DNA from: an uncultured beta proteobacterium
GTDB lineage: Bacteria; Pseudomonadota; Gammaproteobacteria; Burkholderiales; Burkholderiaceae_B
Assembly (NCBI GenBank): GCA_903821335.1
Contig: CAIJKV010000047.1
Location: 1-36,975, forward strand
Direction of reading: 5' to 3'
DNA length: 36,975 bases
Positions 25,815 to 33,848 of the stretch are shown here, one piece after another (positions within the stretch are counted from its first letter, which is position 1; each line of letters opens with the position of its first letter). Both the position numbers and the translations under genes were made by a program. A model generated the notes under the pieces. It was not told the DNA's origin, did not search any database, and saw only the letters and a list, made by a program, of their open reading frames with translations.

Positions 25815-26597
25815 ATGGGTGAATTGCTGATTGAGAAAAAAGGTGCTGTTGGAATCATTACATTTTCCAACCCCAACAAGATGAACGCCATGTCGGTCCA
25901 GATGTGGACCGACCTGCCCAAGGCGATTCAGGCGTTTGACGCTGACCCGGCGGTGCGCGTCATCGTGCTGGTCGGGCAGGGCGACAAGGCCTTTGTGTCG
26001 GGAGCCGATATTTCTCAGTTTGACCAGCTCCGCAGTTCGGCCCAGGGCCAGGAGGCCTACGAGGTCGCGGTCTCAGCCTCGATGGATGCGCCGGTCAACT
26101 GTTCCAAACCGGTCATCGCAAAGATACGCGGATTTTGTTTCGGCGGTGGTCTGGGCCTCGCGGCAGCCTGCGATATCCGCCTTTGCTCGGCGGACGCCAC
26201 CTTTCGCATGCCGGCCGCACGCCTGGGGTTGGGCTACGGACACGAAGGCATCAAGCGCTTTACCGACATCCTCGGGTTGGCCAACGCGACCGATATTTTT
26301 GTAACCGCTCGCCGCTTTGATGCACCAGACGCGCTGCGCATGGGGTTCGTGTCCAGGGTGTGCGCGGCAAGCGAGCTCGACGCGGTGGTCGACACGTACA
26401 CCACGAATATTTCTGAAAACGCACCGCTGACGGTTGCCGCCAGCAAATACAACATCAGGCAAGTCTGCGCGCACCCTGATGATCAGGATATCGAGGGTGC
26501 CGTGGCGATGGTGCTCAAGTGTTTCGCAAGTGAAGACTTCCGGGAAGGCCGGGCAGCCTTCCTGGAAAAACGTCCAGCCCAGTTCAAGGGGCGCTGA
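25815..26597 (+). CDS. Crotonase-superfamily protein lacking both catalytic glutamates
   Basis: I choose the ATG at 25815 with TGGAGAC five bases before it, giving 260 residues; the TTG at 25803 is less likely. The fold is clear: GIITFSNPNKMNAMS, FVSGADISQF (oxyanion loop) and IRGFCFGGGLGLAAACDIRLCS. In the aligned rat crotonase positions Glu144 is Gly (GGGLGLA against GGGCELA) and Glu164 is Ala (MPAARLG against QPEILLG). Simple enoyl-CoA hydration is thus unlikely; dehalogenase-, decarboxylase- or hydrolase-type reactions of the superfamily are options. Last gene of the TSUP operon. Confidence 0.85.
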   Translation: MGELLIEKKGAVGIITFSNPNKMNAMSVQMWTDLPKAIQAFDADPAVRVIVLVGQGDKAFVSGADISQFDQLRSSAQGQEAYEVAVSASMDAPVNCSKPVIAKIRGFCFGGGLGLAAACDIRLCSADATFRMPAARLGLGYGHEGIKRFTDILGLANATDIFVTARRFDAPDALRMGFVSRVCAASELDAVVDTYTTNISENAPLTVAASKYNIRQVCAHPDDQDIEGAVAMVLKCFASEDFREGRAAFLEKRPAQFKGR

Positions 26598-26631
26598 AGA
26601 CGTTTGGCGTCGGGGCTGCGTGGCGTTGCAT

Positions 26632-26648
26632 GCCAGCGTTACGCTGGC
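26632..26648. terminator. Hairpin holding the CoA-transferase stop codon in its loop
   Basis: GCCAGCG-TTA-CGCTGGC is a perfect 7-bp stem with a 3-nt loop. The loop read on the minus strand is TAA, the stop codon of the CoA-transferase gene. It lies between two convergent genes 41 bp apart and may end transcription in both directions, though no T run follows. Confidence 0.45.
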
Positions 26649-27874
26649 GCGTCACGCAGTTCCATGCACGCCTGCGCCTGAAGCAGGCGCGCGAATTCAT
26701 CGGGTTGCACGCCAAACGCCCGCAACACTTCGCGCGTATGTTGGCCCAGCATCGGTGCCGCTTCGCGCGCGGGGTGATTGGCGCCATTGAATAGAATCGG
26801 CAAGCCCAGTGACTGCATCACGCCACCATTGGCATTGTCTGCTTCGATCACCATGTTCAACGCATGCGTTTGTGGATGATTGAGGGCTTCGCCCACGTTC
26901 TGCACCGGGCCGGCAGGCACGCCCGCTGCGAGAAATTTTTCTTCCCAGTACGCGCGCGTGTGGCTGCCCAGCACTTCATTGAACAAGCCTTCTAGCGCGA
27001 GGCGATTGCCGATCCTGTTCTTGGGCGAGTCAAAACGCGGGTCCTGATCCCACTCGGGTTTGTTGAGGACTTCGACGATTTTTTTCCATATCGTATTGTT
27101 TCCGCCGCCGATCGCAAGCTCGCCGTCTGAGCAGCAAAAGGTCTGGTAGGGCGCGATCAACGGATGCGCGGTTCCCAATCGCGTTGGCAGCACGCCGCTC
27201 GCGAGAAACGCGGCGGCTTGCCAGTACAACTGTTGAATCGATGCCTGGAGCAGGGACGTCTGCACCCATTGCCCCTTGCCGGTTCGCAGACGATAGATAT
27301 AGGCACTGAGCGTGCCCAGTGCGGCAAGAATACCTGCGTTGATATCGGCAGTGGGCACACCGGGCTTGACGGGTGCGCGGTCTGGCTCGCCCGTGACGCT
27401 GATCAGGCCGCTAAAGGCCTGCAAGACCAGGTCAAACCCACCACGGCTGCTCAACGGGCCTTGCGAGCCATAGCCGCTGACCGAGACGACGATGAGTTTG
27501 GGATTGATGCGGATCAGGTCCAGCGGGGCCAGCCCCAGACGCGCCAACACACCCGGACGATAGTTTTCCGTGACGACATCGACCTGCTGCAGCATTCTGA
27601 GCAGGGTCTCCCGACCAAGGGGTGCCTTGAGGTCCAGTGCGACAGATTTTTTACCGCGATTGATCATCTGGAACGAGGCCGGCATTTCGCGTGCGCCGCC
27701 CGAACTATTGAAGGCGCGTGCGTCGTCTCCACCCGGGAATTTCTCGATCTTGATGACTTCGGCACCCAGGTCACCCAGCATCAGACCGCAGATGGGGCCG
27801 GCCATGATTTGCGACAACTCGAGTACGCGCATGCCCTCCAGAGGGCGCAGCGGATCTGGCATCGATTCAGCCAT
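26639..27874 (-). CDS. CaiB/BaiF-family CoA-transferase (class III)
   Basis: This 411-residue protein has the class III CoA-transferase signature: LEGMRVLELSQIMAGPICG, LGDLGAEVIKIEKFPGGDDAR, NRGKKSVALDLK, VVTENYRPGVLARLGL, and TADINAGILAALG containing the Asp expected to form the acyl-enzyme anhydride. These enzymes move CoA between carboxylic acids such as formyl, succinyl, itaconyl or carnitine-type acids. The start at 27874 has a second Met (MPDPLRPL) four codons in. It follows the Bug receptor gene by 37 bp on the same strand, so uptake of a carboxylate and its CoA activation are plausibly linked. Confidence 0.9.
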   Translation of the reverse strand: MAESMPDPLRPLEGMRVLELSQIMAGPICGLMLGDLGAEVIKIEKFPGGDDARAFNSSGGAREMPASFQMINRGKKSVALDLKAPLGRETLLRMLQQVDVVTENYRPGVLARLGLAPLDLIRINPKLIVVSVSGYGSQGPLSSRGGFDLVLQAFSGLISVTGEPDRAPVKPGVPTADINAGILAALGTLSAYIYRLRTGKGQWVQTSLLQASIQQLYWQAAAFLASGVLPTRLGTAHPLIAPYQTFCCSDGELAIGGGNNTIWKKIVEVLNKPEWDQDPRFDSPKNRIGNRLALEGLFNEVLGSHTRAYWEEKFLAAGVPAGPVQNVGEALNHPQTHALNMVIEADNANGGVMQSLGLPILFNGANHPAREAAPMLGQHTREVLRAFGVQPDEFARLLQAQACMELRDAPA

Positions 27875-27911
27875 CAGGTTTTTCTCAAGAGTTTGGTGTG
27901 GTGCGGCGCGC

Positions 27912-28883
27912 TCATTCGGGCTTCATGCCCGTCGCTTTCACAATCTCACTGGACACGGCATAGTCCGCCTCAATATATTGTTTGAATGCGTTGGCATCCA
28001 TATGCCCGACCTCGCCGCCCAGGCTGGCGACCCTGGATTTGACGTCAGCGTTGGCCAGTACTTTCATCACCGCCTGACTCAACGCCTGCGCCTGTGCTTC
28101 TGTTGTCCCCCCGGGTGCCATCAGCCCGATGAAGGTCAGGTGTTCAAAATCCGGCAGGCCGTATTCGGCAGCGGCAGGAATGGTCTCGGCGCCGGGCCAG
28201 CGCTTTTTCGAAGTCACCGCCAGAGGACGAATTTTGCCAGCCTTGATCAAGGGCATGGCGGCCACCAGGGAAGACACTGCGACCGGAATCTGACCACCTG
28301 CGAGGTCCGTAAGCGACGGACCCGAGCCGCGGTAGGGGGCATGGACCAGCTTGACGCCCGCTGCCTTCTCAAGAAGTTCGCCCGCGATGTGACTGGGTGT
28401 ACCGATGCCGGCACTGCCATAGGTAATGGTGTCAGGCCGCTTTTTCGCATCAGCCAGTAACTGGTCGAGCGACATGTAGACAGAGTTGGCTGGCACGACA
28501 ACAACGCTAGGCCCCCACATCAGGTCGGCGATCGGCACCAAGTCGCTGATTTTGTAGCCGGCGTCGGCAAACAGTGTCGGATTGATGGTGTGGTTATTGG
28601 CCGTCACCAACAGGGTCGTGCCATCAGGGGGGGCCTTGGCCACGAGTTGTGTGGCAAGGTTGCCGCCGCCTCCGGGTTTGTTTTCGACCACCACGACGGT
28701 GTCGAGCAACGGGCCAAGTTTTTCACCCACCAGGCGCGCCATGGCGTCTGCGCTGCCGCCAGGGGCCACAATCACGACCAGGCGAATGGGTGGGCCAGCG
28801 GCCTGCGCGAGGTGAGTCATGCTACCCAGACTCAGGCTGGCCAATAGGGCAAATAGCAGTCGGGGCCATCCGGATCGTTTCAT
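27912..28883 (-). CDS. Bug-family tripartite tricarboxylate transporter receptor
   Basis: Start chosen at ATG 28883, with AAGGAGA upstream; it opens a signal peptide (residues 1-28, cleavage near AQA-AGPP). The 323-residue product has IRLVVIVAPGGSADAMARLV, VENKPGGGGNLATQLVAKAPPDG, ITYGSAGIGTPSHIAGELLEKAAG, VHAPYRGSGPSLTDLAGGQI and the tail SEIVKATGMKPE, all Bug features. The ligand-loop sequence differs from that of the other Bug receptor at 5191, so they likely bind different ligands. It heads a two-gene unit with the CaiB-type enzyme and is divergent from the thioesterase gene. Confidence 0.9.
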   Translation of the reverse strand: MKRSGWPRLLFALLASLSLGSMTHLAQAAGPPIRLVVIVAPGGSADAMARLVGEKLGPLLDTVVVVENKPGGGGNLATQLVAKAPPDGTTLLVTANNHTINPTLFADAGYKISDLVPIADLMWGPSVVVVPANSVYMSLDQLLADAKKRPDTITYGSAGIGTPSHIAGELLEKAAGVKLVHAPYRGSGPSLTDLAGGQIPVAVSSLVAAMPLIKAGKIRPLAVTSKKRWPGAETIPAAAEYGLPDFEHLTFIGLMAPGGTTEAQAQALSQAVMKVLANADVKSRVASLGGEVGHMDANAFKQYIEADYAVSSEIVKATGMKPE

Positions 28884-28930
28884 GCTGTCTCCTTGCCGTC
28901 GCTCAGGCGAGTGCAAATTTTTTTAATTTT

Positions 28931-28936
28931 TATAAT
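28931..28936 (+). promoter_or_regulatory. Putative -10 box of the thioesterase gene
   Basis: A consensus TATAAT lies in an A/T-rich stretch 43 bp before the ATG at 28980, in the gap to the divergent Bug gene. I see no good -35 hexamer at 16-18 bp, so activation or an extended A/T element may be needed. Confidence 0.4.
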
Positions 28937-28979
28937 GGTAATTCAGCGCTTGAATTTAACACTTTGTCTTGAGGCCGAT

Positions 28980-29420
28980 ATGTCTGAACGTCCCGTAGTG
29001 CCCGAAGGGTTCACCACCCTGAACATCACCGAGCCTTTTTCGACGCGCGTTGGACCCATTTATGGCCGCCGTGATGGTGACATGCTCAGGTTGGGTTTCG
29101 TGGTCGATGCGTCGCACCTGAACATCGAAGGCGTCGCACATGGTGGCATGCTTTCGACCATGGCGGATCAGGTCATCGGGATGAACATCGCGCTTGCCAA
29201 TAATCAGGGCAACGATGTGCTCACCCTCCATCTGTCCGTGGACTTTATCGGCCCGGCATACCTGGGCGACTGGGTCGAGGGCATCGCCACACTGAGCAAG
29301 GTCAGTGGACGGGTACGCTTTGGCAGTTGCGAGTTGTGGGTGCAAGACCGCCTGGTGCTCAAGGCCTCGGCAATATTCGCCGCCCGGGTCAATCGAAATA
29401 AGGTTTTGCCCAAAGACTGA
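28980..29420 (+). CDS. PaaI-type hotdog thioesterase
   Basis: The start at 28980 (GAGG six bases upstream) gives 146 residues. The hotdog signature GVAHGGMLSTMADQVIGM carries the HGG motif and the acidic residue used for thioester hydrolysis, and LSVDFIGPAYLGDWVEG follows as the central strand. Members hydrolyse acyl-CoA or aryl-CoA thioesters, often to release CoA from stalled intermediates. It faces the Bug/CaiB pair and lies 97 bp before the CmlA-like gene on the same strand; whether it belongs to the catabolic side or to the biosynthetic locus is not clear. Its stop codon overlaps an inverted repeat (TGAACA 29418-29423 with TGTTCA 29443-29448). Confidence 0.85.
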   Translation: MSERPVVPEGFTTLNITEPFSTRVGPIYGRRDGDMLRLGFVVDASHLNIEGVAHGGMLSTMADQVIGMNIALANNQGNDVLTLHLSVDFIGPAYLGDWVEGIATLSKVSGRVRFGSCELWVQDRLVLKASAIFAARVNRNKVLPKD

Positions 29421-29517
29421 ACACCTGCAACAGACTGTCTGCTGTTCAATAAGGTTTCATGAAAGTAAGCGATACTACAAAGATCGATATTGAAAGCGTA
29501 ATAGGTAAGGAAAAAAA

Positions 29518-31110
29518 TTGACCAATCAACTGGTAACGCTACAACCGAACGTCGTCATCGAACCCCTGGTTGAGCGCTGGTACGCATGGTCACACTTGAT
29601 ATCCCCAGCCACGGCTGCCATGAACATTCCGTTCCGACACCTGACCTTGCTTGAGTCCTTTGTCAGCGCACCGGATGTGCATGCCGCAGCATGCAGCAAT
29701 CCGAGTTTGCGTGGCGGGCCCTTCGTGGATCTTCCCGCCACTGAGGTCGAGGCTGTCCGGTCGCTGATCCAGACCACCCAAGCCAGGCAGGCACTGCAAA
29801 TCGCGTTTGGCGAAGGTCTGCGCGATGCCTACCGGTTAATTCTCAAGCAGGCTGATGGCTTTAGTATCGAACAGCATTACGCCAGTTTGCCAGCACCTGT
29901 GCGTGGCTATGTTGAGTTGGTTTACACACTTGGCGGCTATCCAGACTTGCGGGTCATCGAGCCTTTGCTCTACCGCAGTCCGATTAATAACAAAGCGGCC
30001 CAAAGCGCCATAATTTACCGCGCAAATGGCGATGAGCGGGCCTTCGCCTTCAGCACACCGCGCATGCCACGACCGGATGCCTATGAATTGCAGCATGCGT
30101 TTGACTCCGATATTTATGATTTCCTGGGTCGTTTACGTGCCCAACCCATGCCAGAGGCGGCCGTGCTTGAGCGTCTGGGTCTGACGGGTGCCGACGCAGA
30201 GCTCTTCCGAAGTTTCCTGACCGACGCGCCTCTGGAATCGCGCACCGACTCCCGACCCGCCGGTCGCACGCGCTGGCGCTACTTTGGCCATGCCTGTGTG
30301 CTGGTTGAGTCGGCGAGCGGCGCAAACGTATTGGTTGACCCCATCATTGCCTACGATGCAAATGGTGGGATCAAGCGCTTTGTCCTGGCAGACCTGCCTG
30401 ACCACATTGATTACGTTGTCCTGACGCATAATCATGCCGATCATGTCCTCATCGAAACCCTGCTGGCCCTGCGTTACAAAATCGGCACGATTGTCGTGCC
30501 GGCGAGCGCAGGCAGTCTGGCCGACCCATCTCTCAAGTTGATGCTCGAGTCCATCGGCTTCAAACACGTGATAGAACTTGGGGTGCTGGGTTCGGTCGAG
30601 CACGATGATCTGCGTGTCACGGCGCTGCCTTTCCTGGGTGAGCATGGGGACCTGGATATTCGCTCAAAGGCTGCCTGGCTTGTCCAGGCCAGTGGTCATC
30701 AGCTGTTGTTTGCCGCCGACAGCAACAACCTGGAGCCGGTTCTTTATGACCAGCTGCGCACCATCTTCGGGCAAATTGACACGCTCTTTATCGGTATGGA
30801 GTGCCTGGGCGCACCCTTTAGCTGGACCTATGGCCCACTATTACCGATCGCGGTTGATCGCAAAAAAGACCAGTCGCGCCGTTTGAATGGCTCTGACTTT
30901 ACCCGTGGCATGAAAGTCGTCACGAGTCTCGGTTGCCAGAAGGTCTATATCTATGCCATGGGTGCCGAGCCCTGGTTGCAGTATGTGACCAGCATCAATC
31001 CAGACGAAAATACGCCGCCCGTCGTCAACGCCAGGCAACTGGTTGCTGCTTGCAAAGAAATGGGGCTGACTGCAGAGCGCCTGTATGGGTGCGCCGACGT
31101 GGTGCTATAG
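29518..31110 (+). CDS. CmlA-like diiron beta-hydroxylase (metallo-beta-lactamase fold), NRPS-associated
   Basis: This 530-residue protein starts with TTG at 29518, seven bases after TAAGGA; the next Met is at residue 35. An N-terminal domain of about 240 residues precedes a metallo-beta-lactamase fold: RYFGHACVLVES, VLVDPII, THNHADH with His304, His306, Asp308 and His309, FLGEHGDLD with Glu375, and LLFAADSNN with Asp401. Length and ligand order match CmlA, the oxygenase that beta-hydroxylates a carrier-bound amino acid in chloramphenicol synthesis (ligands about H305, H307, D309, H310, E377, D403), including the Glu that replaces a normal MBL His. FIGMECLGAPFSWTYGPLL is a conserved-looking later segment. 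I infer hydroxylation of an aminoacyl-S-carrier on the adjacent NRPS. Confidence 0.85.
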   Translation: MTNQLVTLQPNVVIEPLVERWYAWSHLISPATAAMNIPFRHLTLLESFVSAPDVHAAACSNPSLRGGPFVDLPATEVEAVRSLIQTTQARQALQIAFGEGLRDAYRLILKQADGFSIEQHYASLPAPVRGYVELVYTLGGYPDLRVIEPLLYRSPINNKAAQSAIIYRANGDERAFAFSTPRMPRPDAYELQHAFDSDIYDFLGRLRAQPMPEAAVLERLGLTGADAELFRSFLTDAPLESRTDSRPAGRTRWRYFGHACVLVESASGANVLVDPIIAYDANGGIKRFVLADLPDHIDYVVLTHNHADHVLIETLLALRYKIGTIVVPASAGSLADPSLKLMLESIGFKHVIELGVLGSVEHDDLRVTALPFLGEHGDLDIRSKAAWLVQASGHQLLFAADSNNLEPVLYDQLRTIFGQIDTLFIGMECLGAPFSWTYGPLLPIAVDRKKDQSRRLNGSDFTRGMKVVTSLGCQKVYIYAMGAEPWLQYVTSINPDENTPPVVNARQLVAACKEMGLTAERLYGCADVVL

Positions 31111-31115
31111 CGCGC

Positions 31116-31144
31116 GGCGGTCATTCGCGCGGCGATCGACCGCC
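31116..31144. terminator. Inverted repeat between convergent biosynthetic genes
   Basis: GGCGGTC (31116-31122) pairs with GACCGCC (31138-31144) around a 15-nt loop, in the 36-bp gap between the CmlA-like gene and the convergent JmjC gene. A bidirectional terminator role is possible but there is no T run. Confidence 0.35.
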
Positions 31145-31146
31145 AG

Positions 31147-32010
31147 TCATGACCGACGCTGCCGCTGGCGCCAACGTGACAGGGCATAGAGGTAGCTCGC
31201 TTGCGGGGTACACGCGTAGCGCCAGAGCGGGGCGACCTTCCAGAACCGATTCACCGAGCAAATATAATCGTTGCCCAGTGATTCAATCTCGTGCCACCAG
31301 CCCAGCGGAATATAAAGGGTTTCGCCCGCAGTCAGTTCGACAATCTGCCTGTGGTGCAACGCCTGCGCCAGTTTTGGATACGTGTCAAAGTCTGGCTGGT
31401 CGATGTAGACCTGACTGAAGTTGGGCGTCAGCCCGCCATGCGACAGGGGAAAGGGGTAGAGGCCCGCTTGAATGGAAGGTGGGAAAAGCGAGACACGTTT
31501 GGTTCCATGGAACTGTGACAGTGTGCCGTCCTGGCCGTCGTAGTGCAGGGGCTCGACGTGACCGCCCGGGCCGACCCAGAGATTGACGTCGTTAGGCAAA
31601 CGACGCACCAGACCCGTATGGGCCGCAATGGCGTCAATCGCCGGCCCGATAATCTGGCGCAAGGGCGTTTGACCCATCTCAACCATTGCCAGATAGAGGT
31701 GGTCACGTGCTGCGACGCCATTGTCAAGCAAAGCACAATAGTCTGCTACGGTCAGTGTTGTTGTTTCGCAGTAAGTCTTCCATTGCGCTTTGGGGCGGTC
31801 AAAACGACCCGTTCCATAGCACCTGATCGGGACCCCCATCTGGCCAACGTGGGAGAGCAGCGCGTCGATGTTGAGCGCAGGTGTCGCGTCCAGAGCGCCA
31901 GTGATGACGACCGGAGTCCCTTTGCGCTGAAAGTCCCTGTGAAACCGGGCCGGCGTCAGGTCCTGAATGGAAACACGGGGAACCTGTCCGGAATCTTGCT
32001 GTGGGCTCAT
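31147..32010 (-). CDS. JmjC/cupin-8 Fe(II)/2-oxoglutarate dioxygenase
   Basis: I take the Met at 32010 (MSPQQDSGQVPRV), since an upstream Met at 32091 would overlap the previous gene. The 287-residue protein is a cupin-like JmjC domain: TPVVITGALDATPAL, NLWVGPGGHVEPLHYDGQDG with His156 and Asp158, FHGTKRVSLFPP with a Lys placed to bind 2-oxoglutarate, LTAGETLYIPLGWWHEIES with His240. The HxD...H iron triad is intact. Relatives include the asparagine hydroxylase FIH and many NRPS-linked hydroxylases. It is the last gene of the minus-strand NRPS operon, 31 bp after the hydroxylase fusion. Confidence 0.85.
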   Translation of the reverse strand: MSPQQDSGQVPRVSIQDLTPARFHRDFQRKGTPVVITGALDATPALNIDALLSHVGQMGVPIRCYGTGRFDRPKAQWKTYCETTTLTVADYCALLDNGVAARDHLYLAMVEMGQTPLRQIIGPAIDAIAAHTGLVRRLPNDVNLWVGPGGHVEPLHYDGQDGTLSQFHGTKRVSLFPPSIQAGLYPFPLSHGGLTPNFSQVYIDQPDFDTYPKLAQALHHRQIVELTAGETLYIPLGWWHEIESLGNDYICSVNRFWKVAPLWRYACTPQASYLYALSRWRQRQRRS

Positions 32011-32041
32011 GCAGGTCTGCTGATTTTGTTGATATCGAAAG

Positions 32042-33790
32042 TCAAGCGCCACCTTCCTTCGACGACTGCAACGCCTGCCGGTCACGTCCATTCAGAAAAT
32101 CAGGCCGCTGAAGTTGACCGGACGAAATCGGGGTGTTGCTGATCGCGTTGTAGGTGAGGATGACCAAACGCCTGCTGTGCGGTGAAATATTTGCCTGTGA
32201 GGCGTGCACGAGATTCCCGTGAAACCAGACCGCGGTACCTTTTTTCCCTGTCGCAGAAAACAGGCCGCCCTGCTCAACCAGTTGCTGCACTTGCGCCTGC
32301 GTGACTTGATACGTGAGCGACGCACTGACGTTGCCTTCCCAGCCAGCGGGAGCTTCGGTCGATTTTTGCGAATCTATACAACCCACCCGATGCGATCCGG
32401 GAATAAAAAACAGCGGGCCGTTGAATTCGGTGATGTCATCGAGGAAGATCATGACGCTGACAATCGCGTCGGTTGGCACCTGGTCTTCGTTGCGCCAATA
32501 GATGTAGTCCTGATGCCAGGGCCACATCTCACCAGAAAAGGCTTGCTTGAGGTTGACTTTAAGTTGGTGAATGTACACGTCATCGTTCAAAATCTGTCGC
32601 GCCGGTTCCAGCATTTCAGGCCGTCGGATCAAGGCATCAAAGTCTTCGTCGTACAAATGGCAGCCATGAAAGGCGCGGTAACTCTTGCCATGCTGCTCAA
32701 GGATATGTCCAGGATGGGACTGTTGTTCAAACTGGCTGATGCGATCAAGGAGTTTGTCGACAGCCGATGCGCAGAGCAGTCTGGACTGCACCAGGAATCC
32801 ATCACGGTGGTAGGCGGCCAAGTCTTTTTCCGCAAGACACGGCGTTAAGGACTCGGGTTGGCCGTATGTCGCAACGGCTGCGGTGGCTGCTGTTTTCGCT
32901 GCCTTCAGTCGGTGATAGGTGCCCAGTCCGCGGTGAAGGACGTGATCGGTTTCCGAGATTTCCCCCAGTGCGAAGACAGGCGCGTCGGCGAATGGCTCTG
33001 ACAGCAGGGCGAAATCATTGCGTGCCATCTCGGTCAGGTGCTCCAGGTCATCCAGCACAAAATAGGTATGTTGCAAATCATAAATCCAGAAGTCCGAACG
33101 CATCACACGGTCGACGTCAAACGCCAGCCTGTTGGGAGAATCGTCTTGCAGCGCAAACAGGATTTCTTTTTCAGACGAAGCGATCGCCGCGCCAAAACTG
33201 CGCAACCCATTGGGTTGCCTCACCAGACCGACCTCGACGGTGTACCAATACAGACGGGCGATGCGTTCGAGTAAATCTTTCTGGTCATGCTTGAACGCGC
33301 GCACGGCGGCAGCACCGCAGGCCTGGATGAAGTCCGCGATCACGGGGTACATCAACAGCGGGACGTGTCCAAAAATGTCATGGAACACGTCCGGGTATTC
33401 CTGGTAGTCAAGCTCATTGGGCTTGCGCATGTAACAACCAGCGGGAAAGCGTCGATTGGCGAGGTGTTCAAAAAACACTTCGTCTGGAACCAGACCAGGC
33501 ACGGCCACCACCTGCCAGCCGGTGTGACGCATCAGGCGTTCTGATAGTGACACGAAGTTTGGAATTTCGTCCGGCTCCATGGGGAGTTCAGCCAACCCAC
33601 GCACAAACAGGTCGCAGGTACGATCCGTCATCAGTTGCGTCATGCGGGCAAAGAGTACTTTCCACGTGTTGTGTTCTTCGGGCGTGTAGCGATGCCACTC
33701 CTGGTCGATCGTCCAGTCGCGACGCTCAGGCTGATAGCCCTCAACATTGACGGGATCCATGGGTGCCATATGACTGGGCTGGGTAAGCAT
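32042..33790 (-). CDS. Fusion of aromatic amino acid hydroxylase (PhhA-like) and PhyH-type 2-oxoglutarate dioxygenase
   Basis: A single 582-residue chain. Residues about 15-290 form a pterin-dependent aromatic amino acid hydroxylase core with VFHDIFGHVPLL (iron ligands His137 and His142) and RLYWYTVEVGL (Glu186), very like bacterial phenylalanine 4-monooxygenase; compared with it there is a loop about three residues longer between the ligands. An Ala/Thr-rich linker (about 296-310) leads to a PhyH dioxygenase (about 318-565) with YHRDGFLV, WPWHQDYIYW (His426, Asp428), GPLFFIPGSHRVG, distal His529 and Arg540/541 in SPHSRRLVIL for 2-oxoglutarate. All iron ligands of both domains are intact. The gene lies between the NRPS (58 bp) and JmjC genes. 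I infer two successive hydroxylations of an aromatic amino acid. Confidence 0.85.
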   Translation of the reverse strand: MLTQPSHMAPMDPVNVEGYQPERRDWTIDQEWHRYTPEEHNTWKVLFARMTQLMTDRTCDLFVRGLAELPMEPDEIPNFVSLSERLMRHTGWQVVAVPGLVPDEVFFEHLANRRFPAGCYMRKPNELDYQEYPDVFHDIFGHVPLLMYPVIADFIQACGAAAVRAFKHDQKDLLERIARLYWYTVEVGLVRQPNGLRSFGAAIASSEKEILFALQDDSPNRLAFDVDRVMRSDFWIYDLQHTYFVLDDLEHLTEMARNDFALLSEPFADAPVFALGEISETDHVLHRGLGTYHRLKAAKTAATAAVATYGQPESLTPCLAEKDLAAYHRDGFLVQSRLLCASAVDKLLDRISQFEQQSHPGHILEQHGKSYRAFHGCHLYDEDFDALIRRPEMLEPARQILNDDVYIHQLKVNLKQAFSGEMWPWHQDYIYWRNEDQVPTDAIVSVMIFLDDITEFNGPLFFIPGSHRVGCIDSQKSTEAPAGWEGNVSASLTYQVTQAQVQQLVEQGGLFSATGKKGTAVWFHGNLVHASQANISPHSRRLVILTYNAISNTPISSGQLQRPDFLNGRDRQALQSSKEGGA

Positions 33791-33848
33791 AAATATGATT
33801 CCATTTGGTACGATTATCGGACAAACAGCGTCGAACGAGTATCAAAAA

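Noticed and set aside
32010-32091. Upstream start of the JmjC gene, adding 27 Arg-rich residues
   Set aside because: It would overlap the end of the hydroxylase fusion gene by 50 bp and the extra residues are not part of the cupin fold.
32042-33790. Fusion as an artefact of a frameshift joining two adjacent genes
   Set aside because: The frame is continuous, with an Ala/Thr-rich linker of normal composition and no internal stop; both domains are full length.
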